Part shown: piece by piece, positions 34,766-46,900 of the stretch
Position numbering within the stretch: the stretch's first letter is position 1
Layout of the letters: each line of letters opens with the position of its first letter
DNA from: Streptosporangium brasiliense
Lineage (GTDB): Bacteria; Actinomycetota; Actinomycetes; Streptosporangiales; Streptosporangiaceae
Reading direction: 5' to 3'
DNA: 64,000 nt
Assembly: GCF_030811595.1 (NCBI RefSeq)
Contig: NZ_JAUSRB010000001.1
Span: 1-64,000, forward strand
The notes under the pieces: model-generated
Told to the model about the DNA's origin: nothing
What the model saw: the letters and a program-made list of their open reading frames with translations, nothing else
The model's database searches: none
Translations under genes and position numbers: made by a program

Positions 34766-35557
34766 GTGAGCACGCTGACGCTCCTCGCTTCCGGGGACGA
34801 GTTCACGGCCCCGGGCCTCGAACTCTTCGACTCCCCCCCGATCATCCCAGGCGTCGACTGGTTCACGAAGCCGGTTCTGCTGGCGCTCCTGAGCACGCTC
34901 ATCGTCGTGGCCTTCTGCTGGTCCGCGTTCGCCAACCCGAAGATCGTGCCCCGGGGCGTCCAGAACGTCGCCGAGATGGGCTACATGTTCGTCCGCGACC
35001 AGGTCGCCCGGCCGTTCCTCGGCAAGGACGCCGACCGGTGGATGGGCCTGCTGCTCAGCATCTTCTTCATGGTCTGGATCTGGAACCTGATGGGTGTCGT
35101 TCCCGTCCTGCAGTTCCCGGTCGCCTCGCACATCGCCTTCCCCATCGTGCTGGCGCTCAGCATCTACTTCCTCAAGATCTACCTGGGCGTCAAGCACCAG
35201 GGCGCGGTCGGCTACTTCAAGAACATGATGTTCCCGCCGGGACTGCCCAAGCCGATCTACGTGCTGCTGGCCCCCATCGAGCTCCTCTCGAACATGGTCA
35301 TCGCGCCCTTCACCCACGCGGTGCGACTGTTCGCCAACATGTTCGCCGGTCACATCATCCTCGCGTTCTTCAGCCTCGTCGGCTTCTGGTTCCTCTTCGA
35401 GAAGCTCACACCGCTGGGCGCCCCGCTCGGCGTGGTCGGCGTCATCATGACGATCGCCATGACCGGCTTCGAGATGTTCATCCAGTTCCTGCAGGCGTTC
35501 CTCTTCGCAATGCTCGCCGCGATGTACATCGGCAACTCGCTCCACGCCGAGCACTAA
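34766..35557 (+). CDS. atpB: F0 ATP synthase subunit a
   Basis: A 263-residue integral membrane subunit forming the proton half-channels. About six hydrophobic segments are seen. The essential arginine is in FTHAVRLFANMFAGH, and the C-terminal helix FIQFLQAFLFAMLAAMYIG is typical. The start is GTG with an AAGGGAACG site upstream. It is followed by atpE after 63 bases. Confidence 0.95.
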   Translation: MSTLTLLASGDEFTAPGLELFDSPPIIPGVDWFTKPVLLALLSTLIVVAFCWSAFANPKIVPRGVQNVAEMGYMFVRDQVARPFLGKDADRWMGLLLSIFFMVWIWNLMGVVPVLQFPVASHIAFPIVLALSIYFLKIYLGVKHQGAVGYFKNMMFPPGLPKPIYVLLAPIELLSNMVIAPFTHAVRLFANMFAGHIILAFFSLVGFWFLFEKLTPLGAPLGVVGVIMTIAMTGFEMFIQFLQAFLFAMLAAMYIGNSLHAEH

Positions 35558-35857
<300 letters not shown>

Positions 35858-35889
35858 GACGCATCAAAACCTGACGGAAGGCTGCACAC

Positions 35890-36438
35890 ATGATTCAGGC
35901 AGCTTCGCTCCTGGCAGCGGAGGAGGGGGGCAACCCCCTCATCCCACACACCTACGAGCTGGTCGTCGGAGTCTTCGCGTTCCTCGTCGTCCTCGTCGTC
36001 GTCGGTAAGATCCTCACCCCGCGCATCCAGAAGACTCTGGTCGAGCGGACCGAGGCCATCGAAGGCGGCATCCAGAAGGCGCAGGACGCGCAGGCCGAGG
36101 CCCAGGCGCTGCTCAAGCAGTACAAGGACCAGCTCTCCGAGGCTCGTCACGAGGCTTCCCGCCTGCGTGAAGAGGCTCGTGAGCAGGGCGCGCAGATCAA
36201 GGCGGAGCTCCGCGAGGAGGCGCAGGCCGAGGCCCGCCGTCTCGTCGAGGCGGCCCACGCCCAGATCGAGGCCGACCGCCAGCAGGCGTTCGCCCAGCTC
36301 CGCGCCGAGATCGGCCGTCTGTCGACGGAGCTGGCCAGCCGCATCGTCGGTGAGTCCCTTGAGGACGAGGCGCGCCAGCGCCGCACCGTCGACCGGTTCC
36401 TTGAGGAGCTCGAGTCGAGCAGCGCGGCGGTCCGCTGA
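35890..36438 (+). CDS. atpF: F0 ATP synthase subunit b
   Basis: A 182-residue peripheral stalk subunit. One N-terminal membrane helix (about 23-41, LVVGVFAFLVVLVVVGKIL) precedes a long charged right-handed coiled coil to about residue 160. It is a separate protein, not fused to delta as in mycobacteria. Its stop codon overlaps the atpH ATG (TGATG), so translation is coupled. Confidence 0.95.
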   Translation: MIQAASLLAAEEGGNPLIPHTYELVVGVFAFLVVLVVVGKILTPRIQKTLVERTEAIEGGIQKAQDAQAEAQALLKQYKDQLSEARHEASRLREEAREQGAQIKAELREEAQAEARRLVEAAHAQIEADRQQAFAQLRAEIGRLSTELASRIVGESLEDEARQRRTVDRFLEELESSSAAVR

Positions 36439-37250
36439 TGCTGAGAGGTCTGAGCAGGGCTTCGCTGGCCGAGGTCGAAGAGCGCTTCAACGCCGTTGCG
36501 GGAAGCGCGGACCTCGGCTCGCTGGCCGACGAGCTCTTCGCGGTCGCCGACCTGTTCGACCGTGAGCACGGGCTCCGCCGCAATCTGTCCGACCCCGCCC
36601 GTCCGGTGGCCCAGAAGGCGCAAGCCGTACGGGCCCTGCTGGAGGGCAAGGTCAGCGACGCCGCGCTGGAGACGGCCACCGCGGCCGTGTCCGCCAAGTG
36701 GGCGCGCTCGGGCGACCTGGCCGACGCGCTCGAGCGCCTCGGCGTCATCGCCGCCGCGGCCGAGGCCGAGGCGCAGGGCAGGCTCGACGACGTCGAGGAC
36801 GAGCTGTTCCGGTTCGGGCGCATCGTCGCCTCGAACCTGGAGCTGCACCGGTCCCTGACCGACCCCGGCGCTCCCCTGCAGGCCAAGCAGGAGCTGCTCG
36901 GCTCCCTGCTCGGCGGCAAGGTCGCCCCCGCCACCCTCCGTCTGGTGACGCAGCTCGTGGTGCATCCGCGAGGACGTAGCCTGGACAGAGGACTTGAGGA
37001 GTTCGGCAACCTGGTCGCCGCCCAGCGGCAGCGCCTCGTCGCGGTGGTGCGCAGCGCTGTCGAGCTCTCCGAGGAGCAGAAGCGGCGTCTCGCCACGTGG
37101 CTGCGCACCTCGTATGGCCGCGACGTTCATCTGAACGTCGAGGTGGATCCGCGAGTGCTCGGAGGGTTCTCGGTTCAGATCGGGGACGACCTCATCGACA
37201 CCACCATCGCGGGACGAATCGAAGAAGTCCGCCGCCGGTTGGCCGGCTAG
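36438..37250 (+). CDS. atpH: F1 ATP synthase subunit delta
   Basis: A 270-residue subunit that links F1 to the stalk. It is longer than the roughly 180-residue proteobacterial form because of an N-terminal extension, as in other actinobacteria. The conserved C-terminal part VDPRVLGGFSVQIGDDLIDTTIAGRIEEVRRRL identifies it. The ATG shares a base with the atpF stop. atpA starts 23 bases later. Confidence 0.94.
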   Translation: MLRGLSRASLAEVEERFNAVAGSADLGSLADELFAVADLFDREHGLRRNLSDPARPVAQKAQAVRALLEGKVSDAALETATAAVSAKWARSGDLADALERLGVIAAAAEAEAQGRLDDVEDELFRFGRIVASNLELHRSLTDPGAPLQAKQELLGSLLGGKVAPATLRLVTQLVVHPRGRSLDRGLEEFGNLVAAQRQRLVAVVRSAVELSEEQKRRLATWLRTSYGRDVHLNVEVDPRVLGGFSVQIGDDLIDTTIAGRIEEVRRRLAG

Positions 37251-37273
37251 GCGAATAGGGAGACTGAAGAGAG

Positions 37274-38923
37274 ATGGCGGAGCTTACGATCCGGCCGGAC
37301 GAGATCCGGGACGCGCTTGAGCGCTTCGTCCAGGCGTACGAGCCGGAAGGCGCCGCGCGCGAGGAGATCGGGACCGTCGTCGACTGCGGCGACGGCATCG
37401 CCCATGTCTCCGGCCTTCCCTCGGCGATGGCGAACGAGCTGCTTGAGTTCGAGGACGGCACGCGTGGTCTGGCACTGAACCTGGATGTCCGGGAGATCGG
37501 TGTCGTTATCCTGGGCGACTTCAGCAAGATCGAGGAAGGCCAGTCGGTCCGCCGGACGGGCGAGGTCCTGTCCGTGCCGGTCGGCGACAACTTCCTCGGC
37601 CGCGTGGTCGACCCCCTGGGCAACCCGCTGGACGGCAAGGGCGCCATCGAGTCCGAGGGCCTGCGCCCTCTGGAGGTTCAGGCCCCCTCCGTCGTCCAGC
37701 GCCAGCCGGTGAAGGAGCCCCTGGCCACCGGCATCAAGGCGATCGACGCCATGACCGCGATCGGCCGTGGCCAGCGCCAGCTGATCATCGGTGACCGTGG
37801 CACCGGCAAGACCGCGATCGCCGTGGACACCATCCTCAACCAGCGGGACAACTGGCTCTCCGGCGACCCCAGCAGGCAGGTCCGCTGCGTCTACGTCGCC
37901 GTCGGCCAGAAGGGCTCGACGATCGCCCAGATCAAGGGCCGCCTGGAAGAGGCGGGCGCGCTGGAGTACACCACCATCGTCGCCGCTCCGGCGTCCGACC
38001 CGGCTGGTTACAAATATCTTGCCCCCTACACCGGCTCGGCCATCGGCCAGCACTGGATGTACCAGGGCAAGCACGTCCTCATCGTCTTCGACGACCTGAC
38101 CAAGCAGGCCGACGCCTACCGCGCGGTCTCCCTGCTGCTGCGCCGCCCGCCGGGCCGTGAGGCCTACCCCGGCGACGTCTTCTACCTCCACTCCCGTCTG
38201 CTGGAGCGCTGCGCGAAGCTCTCCGACGAGATGGGCGCGGGCTCGATGACGGGTCTGCCGATCATCGAGACCAAGGGCAACGACGTCTCGGCGTTCATCC
38301 CGACCAACGTCATCTCCATCACCGACGGCCAGGTCTTCCTCGAGACCGACCTGTTCAACGCCGGCGTCCGCCCGGCGATCAACGTCGGTGTCTCGGTCTC
38401 CCGCGTCGGCGGCTCGGCCCAGACCAAGGCGATGCGGAAGGTCGCCGGAACGCTGCGCCTTTCGCTGTCGCAGTACCGCGACCTGGAGGCCTTCGCCTCC
38501 TTCGCCTCCGACCTGGACGCCGCGTCCAAGGCACAGCTGGAGCGGGGTCAGCGTCTGGTCGAGCTGCTCAAGCAGCCCCAGTACAGCCCCTACCCGGTCG
38601 AGCGGGAGGTCGTCTCCATCTGGGCCGGCACCACCGGCGAGCTCGACGACGTCCCGGTCGAGGACATCCGCCGCTTCGAGGCGGACTTCCTCGACTACCT
38701 GGCCCGCGAGAACAAGGGCATCTTCGACGGCATCCGCGAGACCAAGGAGCTGTCGGACGACACGGTCACGGCTCTCAAGGACGCGATCACCGAGTTCAAG
38801 AAGACCTTCGAGACCTCGGCGGGCGAGCTGCTGGTCAACGAGGAGCCGGTCGCGGCGCTCGGTGCCGAAGAGGTCGGCCAGGAGAAGATCACCAAGCACG
38901 TCCGCACGGCTGAGAAGAAGTAG
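37274..38923 (+). CDS. atpA: F1 ATP synthase subunit alpha
   Basis: A 549-residue non-catalytic nucleotide-binding subunit. Walker A GDRGTGKT is at about 173-180 with K179. The region [49 protein letters not shown] contains Walker B and the family signature. The C-terminal extension after about residue 510 ([17 protein letters not shown]) is typical of actinobacteria. It lies in the F1 part of the operon, three bases before atpG. Confidence 0.97.
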   Translation: MAELTIRPDEIRDALERFVQAYEPEGAAREEIGTVVDCGDGIAHVSGLPSAMANELLEFEDGTRGLALNLDVREIGVVILGDFSKIEEGQSVRRTGEVLSVPVGDNFLGRVVDPLGNPLDGKGAIESEGLRPLEVQAPSVVQRQPVKEPLATGIKAIDAMTAIGRGQRQLIIGDRGTGKTAIAVDTILNQRDNWLSGDPSRQVRCVYVAVGQKGSTIAQIKGRLEEAGALEYTTIVAAPASDPAGYKYLAPYTGSAIGQHWMYQGKHVLIVFDDLTKQADAYRAVSLLLRRPPGREAYPGDVFYLHSRLLERCAKLSDEMGAGSMTGLPIIETKGNDVSAFIPTNVISITDGQVFLETDLFNAGVRPAINVGVSVSRVGGSAQTKAMRKVAGTLRLSLSQYRDLEAFASFASDLDAASKAQLERGQRLVELLKQPQYSPYPVEREVVSIWAGTTGELDDVPVEDIRRFEADFLDYLARENKGIFDGIRETKELSDDTVTALKDAITEFKKTFETSAGELLVNEEPVAALGAEEVGQEKITKHVRTAEKK

Positions 38924-38926
38924 CCG

Positions 38927-41255
<2,329 letters not shown>

Positions 41256-41263
41256 TCGCCTGT

Positions 41264-41295
41264 GGCACCGGTACGGCGCGGGCCGTACCGGTGCC
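41264..41295 (+). terminator. perfect hairpin between atpD and atpC
   Basis: A 14-bp perfect stem (41264-41277 and 41282-41295) with a four-base loop starts eight bases after the atpD stop and ends 26 bases before the atpC GTG. It has no U tract. It could partly terminate, stabilise the upstream message or mark a processing site, lowering epsilon output relative to beta. Confidence 0.65.
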
Positions 41296-41320
41296 TGGTT
41301 CGAAAGGAACTGGAGAGAAC

Positions 41321-41728
41321 GTGGCGAAGCTGCGAGTAGGCGTCGTCTCGCCGGAGCGTGAGATCTGGTCCGGCGAGGCCGACATGGTGATTGCCAAGAC
41401 CATCGACGGCGAGATCGGTATCATGCCTAAGCATGCGCCCGTGCTCGGTGTTCTCGTCGAGGGCGGCGTGCTGACGGTCAAGCGTGGTGGTGGCGAGAGC
41501 GACCTCATCGCCGCGGTCCACGGAGGGTTCCTCTCGGTGGCCGACGACGAGGTGTCGATCCTGGCCGAGCTGGCCGAGCTCGGCTCCGAGGTCGACGTCG
41601 CCGCGGCCAAGGACGCGCTTCAGCGCGCACAGGCCTCGATCGAGGCCAACCAGGAGGACGCGGACGCCGCTGTCGCGGCCAAGCGCGCCAGGGCCCGGTT
41701 GCGCGCGGCCGGCGAGGAAGTCGGATAA
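41321..41728 (+). CDS. atpC: F1 ATP synthase subunit epsilon
   Basis: A 135-residue subunit that couples gamma to the c ring and can inhibit hydrolysis. The N-terminal beta sandwich has LRVGVVSPEREIWSGEADMVIAKTIDGEIGIMPKHAPVLG. A short helical C-terminus follows (AAAKDALQRAQASIEANQED). The start is GTG with AAAGGAACTGGAGAG upstream. It is the last structural gene of the operon, set apart by a strong hairpin. Confidence 0.95.
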   Translation: MAKLRVGVVSPEREIWSGEADMVIAKTIDGEIGIMPKHAPVLGVLVEGGVLTVKRGGGESDLIAAVHGGFLSVADDEVSILAELAELGSEVDVAAAKDALQRAQASIEANQEDADAAVAAKRARARLRAAGEEVG

Positions 41729-41769
41729 ATTCTGCTTCTGAGCGGTACGGTTTTTTGGGGGCGGCAGGC

Positions 41770-42180
41770 ATGGTGCTGGACGTACTCATCGTGGTGGCGC
41801 TGCTCGTCGCCCTCCTCGCCTCCCGTGTGCTGATCCTGACCCGCTCCCGGGGGTCGGTGCTGTGTTGTCTGCGCCCGATGTCGGGAGAGCGGGGCTGGCG
41901 TGTAGGGGTAGCCCGTTACGCCGACGGCCAGCTCAACTGGATCCCACTCATAGGTCTGCTTCCAAGGCCGCGCCACGTGATCGTGAGGCGCGGCCTTGTC
42001 GTTTCCGGGCGTCGCAGGGTCGGGTCCGGTGAGTTCTTCGGGTTCATCGAGGGTGTGACGGCACTGGAGTGCCGCAACGGGCAGAGCGTGTTCGAGCTCG
42101 CCATGGGATACCGCGCCCTCACCGGTTTCGTCGCCTGGCTGGAGTCCGCCCCGCCCGGCGCCTACCTCGACGTGGCCTGA
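41770..42180 (+). CDS. DUF2550 family membrane protein
   Basis: A 136-residue protein with one N-terminal hydrophobic helix (MVLDVLIVVALLVALLASRVLIL). A PH-like beta-rich domain follows (GWRVGVARYADGQLNW, then FELAMGYRALTGFVAWLESAPPG). DUF2550 proteins sit directly downstream of atpC in many actinobacteria, and their function is unknown. It begins 41 bases after atpC and is likely cotranscribed. A short T run (41750-41755) precedes it without a hairpin. Confidence 0.85.
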   Translation: MVLDVLIVVALLVALLASRVLILTRSRGSVLCCLRPMSGERGWRVGVARYADGQLNWIPLIGLLPRPRHVIVRRGLVVSGRRRVGSGEFFGFIEGVTALECRNGQSVFELAMGYRALTGFVAWLESAPPGAYLDVA

Positions 42181-42491
42181 CCACTCCCCGGCTCCCAAGC
42201 TCCCCGGCCCTCCGGCTCCCAAGCTCCCAAGCTCCCCGGCTCCCCGCTTCCCCCGCGGGCCGCGCGCCCGGCGCGGCGTCCCTCCTTCTCCTCCGGCTCT
42301 CGCCGTTGATCGCGTCTCCGACTCTCGACACCGGTCGGGCGTGCCATGGAGGCGGATCGCCTCCCCGTCGTTACTGTGGATCATCGTGTGGCCACTCCAC
42401 GTGGCGGTCCGCCGGCGTGTGACGCGCGGTGTCCCGTCATGCGGGCCGGCCGTCCTGTCACGAGCTCAGCTCATGCATAACGGGGGAAATC
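42181..42491. repeat. gene-free gap with short CTCCC repeats
   Basis: This 311-base gap has no convincing gene. From 42187 to about 42250 it consists of imperfect direct repeats of CGGCTCCCAAGCTCC, 9-16 bases each, giving a strongly pyrimidine-biased strand. The rest (42251-42480) shows no clear structure, apart from a GGGGGA ribosome site for the next gene. A promoter is presumed near 42360-42420 but not identified. Confidence 0.6.
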
Positions 42492-43211
42492 ATGATGGTT
42501 CCGATGAAGCGCCGCCGGTGGGTCGCCGGGCCGGCCGTCGCACTGCCCGCGGCCTTCGCCCTGGCCCTTTCCGCCTCCGCCGGGGCGCACGCCTCGGCGG
42601 CGCTCCCACTGATCGCCAACGGCAGTTTCGAGACCCCGCTGAGCCCCGGGGTCCTCCAGATCAACGCGGGCGGCACGATCGGCCCGTGGGACGTCACGGC
42701 GGGTTCGGTCGACCTGATCGGCTTCGCGGGTCCCTGGCGGGCCGCCAAGGGACGGCAGTCGGTCGACCTGTCGGGCGGCGGGGCCGGACGGATCGAGCAG
42801 TCCTTCGCCACGACGGCCGGACGCTGCTACACCGTCAGCTACGCCCTGGCGGGCAACACCCACGGCGGCCCGGTGGTGAAGACGGGATACGCGCGGGTGA
42901 CCCAGGGCCCGCTCATCGTCCAGCGGGCGTTCTCCTTCGACACCACCGGTAAGACGCCCCAGAACATGGGCTACGTGCGGGAGAAGTTCTCCTTCTGCGC
43001 GCAGGACACCACCGCGACCCTCGCCCTCGTCTCGACCACCGCCGGGGTGTACGGCCCGGCGGTCGACGATGTGATCGTCGCTCCGCGACTGCCCTGGATC
43101 GGCATCGGGGACCTCGGCATCGAGGACGCCGGCGCCGGGAACGCCATCATCGGGAAGGCCGGCGCCGGGAACACGGGCGCCGGGAACGAGGGCGTCGGAG
43201 GGGCCGGCTGA
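42492..43211 (+). CDS. secreted choice-of-anchor-C/DUF642-like protein with Gly-Ala-Asn tail
   Basis: A 239-residue exported protein. A signal peptide (MKRRR, hydrophobic, cleavage near AHASAA) is followed by a carbohydrate-binding-like beta domain. The family sequence is clear: NGSFETP, GPWDVTAGSVDLIG, SVDLSGGGAGRIEQSF, YTVSYALAGN, FDTTGKTPQNMGY and GPAVDDVIV. This matches the DUF642/choice-of-anchor-C group, found in plant and bacterial surface proteins. In place of an obvious sorting signal the end carries repeats AGAGN, IGKAGAGN and TGAGN. The start could be 42492 or the next codon. A cell-wall or glycan-binding role is inferred. Confidence 0.8.
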   Translation: MMVPMKRRRWVAGPAVALPAAFALALSASAGAHASAALPLIANGSFETPLSPGVLQINAGGTIGPWDVTAGSVDLIGFAGPWRAAKGRQSVDLSGGGAGRIEQSFATTAGRCYTVSYALAGNTHGGPVVKTGYARVTQGPLIVQRAFSFDTTGKTPQNMGYVREKFSFCAQDTTATLALVSTTAGVYGPAVDDVIVAPRLPWIGIGDLGIEDAGAGNAIIGKAGAGNTGAGNEGVGGAG

Positions 43212-43216
43212 CGGCC

Positions 43217-43255
43217 GGCACGCGGGCCCCGGCGGACCGCCGGGACCCGCGTGCC
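43217..43255. terminator. bidirectional terminator between convergent genes
   Basis: A nearly perfect long stem (about 18 bp with one G-T pair on one strand) spans 43217-43255 with a minimal loop. It begins six bases after the choice-of-anchor gene stop and faces the 3' end of pduO, so it can serve both strands. Confidence 0.75.
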
Positions 43256-43311
43256 CCAGGCCCGCCACGGGCCGCAGGCGATGAGAGGCGAGCCGCGGGC
43301 GGCGGGGACGG

Positions 43312-43902
43312 CTAGCGGGTGCCGCCGGGCTTCCAGAGGATCTCCTCGCCGCGGGCGGCGACCCGGCAGAGGATGAACATCAGGTCGCTCAGCCGGTTGA
43401 GATACTTGGCGGTCAGCGGGTTGACGTCGTCGTGCGCCTCCAGGGCCGACCAGGTGGTCCGCTCGGCCCGCCGGACCACCGTCCTGGCCACATGGAGCTG
43501 GGCGACGGCCGGGGTGCCGCCCGGCAGGATGAAGCTGCGCAGCGGCTTGAGCCGCCCGTTGAACTCGTCGCACCGCGCCTCCAGCCACTCGACATAGGAG
43601 GGCTCGACCCGCAGCGGCGGGAACTCGGGGGCCTCGGTGACCGGGGTGCACAGGTCGGCGCCGACGTCGAACAGCTCGTTCTGGATCCGGCCGAGGACCG
43701 AGCTGACGTCCTCGTCGAGGGCGCCGGTGGCCAGGGCCACGCCGATCGCCGCGTTGGCCTCCTCGACGTCGGCGTAGGCGGCCAGGCGGGGGTCGGTCTT
43801 ACGGGTGCGGCTCATGTCGCCGAGCGCGGTCGTGCCGTCGTCGCCGGTCCGTGTGTAGATCTTGGAGAGCACCACCGGCTCGTCTCTGTCAGCTCGCGTC
43901 AT
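43312..43902 (-). CDS. pduO: PduO-type cob(I)alamin adenosyltransferase
   Basis: A 196-residue enzyme that adds the 5'-deoxyadenosyl group to cobalamin. The N-terminal IYTRTGDDGTTALGD binds ATP. ADVEEANAAIGVA, VVRRAERT and NRLSDLMFILCRVAA are the remaining conserved helices. The ATG at 43902 is chosen. The frame is open to 43968, but TACGCT lies seven bases before this ATG, which suggests a leaderless transcript. It is divergent from the tricorn protease. Product adenosylcobalamin serves methylmalonyl-CoA mutase, and the epimerase of that pathway is at the far end of the window. Confidence 0.92.
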   Translation of the reverse strand: MTRADRDEPVVLSKIYTRTGDDGTTALGDMSRTRKTDPRLAAYADVEEANAAIGVALATGALDEDVSSVLGRIQNELFDVGADLCTPVTEAPEFPPLRVEPSYVEWLEARCDEFNGRLKPLRSFILPGGTPAVAQLHVARTVVRRAERTTWSALEAHDDVNPLTAKYLNRLSDLMFILCRVAARGEEILWKPGGTR

Positions 43903-43909
43903 GTGGCTC

Positions 43910-43915
43910 AGCGTA
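43910..43915 (-). promoter_or_regulatory. -10 element of pduO
   Basis: TACGCT on the minus strand lies seven bases before the pduO ATG at 43902. It fits TAnnnT and a leaderless start. Confidence 0.45.
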
Positions 43916-43936
43916 TCGCTCGGAAAATATTTAAGT

Positions 43937-43955
43937 TTGTCCTGATAGTGGACAA
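43937..43955. promoter_or_regulatory. inverted repeat in the pduO/tricorn divergent promoter
   Basis: The arms TTGTCC (43937-43942) and GGACAA (43950-43955) with a seven-base spacer lie between the two putative -10 elements and touch the tricorn -10. The position is right for an operator controlling both genes. It cannot be a cobalamin riboswitch, being far too short and outside any transcript. Confidence 0.5.
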
Positions 43956-43961
43956 TATGAT
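43956..43961 (+). promoter_or_regulatory. -10 element of the tricorn protease gene
   Basis: TATGAT, close to the general bacterial consensus, ends six bases before the ATG at 43968. No ribosome site fits in the remaining space, so the transcript is probably leaderless. Confidence 0.55.
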
Positions 43962-43967
43962 TTACCA

Positions 43968-46900
43968 ATGGTTTCTGGTTTTTACCTGCGATTCCCCCAC
44001 ATCTCCCGCGATACGCTGACGTTCGTCGCCGACGACGACGTCTGGGCGGCTCCCGCGGAGGGCGGCCGGGCCTGGCGGCTCTCCTCGGACCGGGCTCCCG
44101 CCGGCCATCCCCGGCTGTCCCCCGATGCCGCCAAGGTCGCCTGGACGAGCGTCCGCGACGGGGCGCCCGAGGTGTTCCTGGCCGACCTGGAGTCCGGCTC
44201 CGCCGAGCGGCTGACCTACTGGGGCGACCGCCGGACCCGCACGCGCGGCTGGACGCCGGACGGCGAGATCCTCGCGATCAGTGCGGCCGGTCAGCCCTTC
44301 GCCTCCCGGACCTGGGCCTACACGCTGGGCGAGGACCGGGCCGAGCGGCTGCCCTACGGCCCGGTCACCGATCTGGCGGTCACCGAGGACGCGGTGGCGC
44401 TGCTCACCGCCTCCCTCGCCCGCGACCCGGCGACCTGGAAGCGCTACCGGGGCGGTACGGCGGGGCGCCTCTGGGTCCAGCAGGCGGGGGGTGACTTCAC
44501 CCGGCTCCTGGCGGAGGTGAAGGGGCACTTCGCCAGCCCGATGCTCGTCGGCGGGCGCCTGGTCTTCCTCTCCGACCACGAGGGCGTCGGCAACCTCTAC
44601 TCCTGCGCGCTGGACGGCACCGGCCTGCGCCGGCACACCGACCACGACGTCTTCTACGCCCGGCACGCCACCACCGACGGGACCCGGATCGTCTACCAGA
44701 ACGCCGGAGACCTCTATCTGCTGGACGGCCTCGACGCCGAGACGCGCAAGCTCGACGTCACGCTCGGCTCCCCGCTGCGGGGGCGGCAGCCGTACCAGAT
44801 CAACGCGGGCCGCAGGCTGCACGACCTGGCCGTGGACGCGACCGGGCGGGCCAGCGCGGTGGAGATCCAGGGCTCGGTGCACTGGATCACCCACCGGGAC
44901 GGCCCGGCCCGGCAGCTCAGCACCGGCCTGTCGGCGGGACGGCCGCGCATCCTCGGCACGGACCGGGTGGTGTGGGTCTTCGACGACGGGGAGAGGCAGG
45001 GGCTGGAGATCGGTCCGGCCAGCGGCGGGGAGAGCCGCAGGATCGCGGCGGGCAAGCTCGGCGAGGTCGGTGACCTGGCCGTCGCGCCCGACGCGAACAC
45101 GATCGCGGTCGCCGCCAGGGACGGGCGGCTGCTCCTGGTGGACGTGGCCTCCGGGGAGGTCACCGAACTGGCCGCCGCCAACGGCGAGATCGACGGGCTG
45201 GCCTGGTCGCCCGACTCCGCGTGGCTGGCCTGGTCGCACCCGGAGGCCACGCCGCTGCGCCGGATCCGGCTGGCCCGGGTGGTGGACCGGGCCGTCACCG
45301 ACGTCACCGACGGCCGGTTCGTGGACATCTCGCCCGCGTTCGCCGGCGACCACCTGGCGTTCCTGTCGCGCCGCGGCTTCGACCCGGTCTACGACGCGCA
45401 CTCCTTCGACATGTCCTTCCCGTTCGGCTACCGCCCCTACCTGGTGCCGCTGTCGGCGACCACCCCGTCGCCGTTCGCGCCCAGCTCCGAAGGGCGTCCT
45501 GTCGGCGAGCCGGACGACGACGACAAGAAGGGCAAGGACGACACCTCGATCACCGTCGATCTAGAGGGGATCGCCGCCAGGGTCGTGCAGGTGCCGGTGC
45601 CGGAGGGGCGCTACTCGGCGCTGCGCGCGGTCAAGGGCGGGTTCGTCTGGCTGCGCGAGCCGCTGGCCGGGGAGCTCGGCGAGGACCGGGACGAGGTGGG
45701 CGGTGAGGCCCCCAAGCCCGCGCTGGACCGCTACGACCTGGTCAAGCGCAAGTGGGAGGAAGTGGTCGACAAGCTCGACTGGTACCGGGTGAGCGGCGAC
45801 GGCACCCAGCTCGTCGTCTCCCACAAGGGCACGCTCACCGTCCGTCCGGTCACCGGCAAGAACGGCGACGACGCGACCGTCGACCTGTCGCGGATCCGGA
45901 TCACCGCCGACCCGCGGGCCTACCGGCGGCATGCCTACACCCAGATGGGCCGCCGGATGCGCGCGGACTTCTGGGTCGAGGACATGGCCGACGTCGAGTG
46001 GGAGGCCGTGCTGGAGGAGTACCGGCCGCTGGTGGAGCGCGTGGCGACCGCCGACGACTTCGCCGACCTGCTCTGGGAGGTCGTCGGGGAGCTCGGCAGC
46101 TCGCACGCCTACGTCGACGGCGCCCCCTGGGGGCACCCCGCCTCCGACCCGGTCGGCCTGCTCGGCGCCGACCTGTCCAGGAACGGCGACGGCCGCTGGC
46201 AGGTGGACCGGGTGCTGCCGGGTGAGTCCTCCGACGTGCACGCCCGCTCCCCGCTGGCCGTGCCCGGCGTGGGGATCCAGCCGGGGGAGACGCTGCTGGC
46301 GGTCGACGGCCGCCCGGTGCCGCCGCAGGGCCCTGCCCCGCTGCTGGTCGGTGCGGGGGACAAACCGGTCGAGCTGACCCTGGGCGGCGGGCGCAGGGTC
46401 GTCGTCACACCGCTCCACGACGACCGGCGCCTGCGTTACCAGGACTGGGTGGCCGGGCGCCGGGCGCATGTCCGCGAGCTCGGCGACGGCCGTGTCGGCT
46501 ACCTGCACATCCCCGACATGGTCGCCGAGGGCTGGGCGCAGTTCCACCGCGACCTGCGCAGGGAGATGACCTTCGAGGCGCTCGTCGTGGACGTCCGGGG
46601 CAACCGGGGCGGCCACACCTCCGAGCTCGTCATCGAGAAGCTGATCCGCAGGGTCATCGCCTGGGACCTCCCCAGGGGCATGACGCCGATCACCTACCCC
46701 GAGGACGCTCCGCGGGGCCCGCTGGTCGCGGTCACCGACCAGGACGCCGGATCCGACGGCGACATCGTCACCGCCGCCTTCAAGATCCACAAGCTCGGGC
46801 CGGTGGTGGGCACCCGCACCTGGGGCGGCGTCATCGGCATCGAGGGCGGCCACCGCCTGGTCGACGGCTCGCACATCACCGTGCCCCGGTACTCCTTCTG

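Noticed and set aside
43903..43967. Cobalamin riboswitch before pduO
   Set aside because: Only 65 bases separate the divergent genes, far less than a B12 aptamer needs, and no B12-box sequence is seen.
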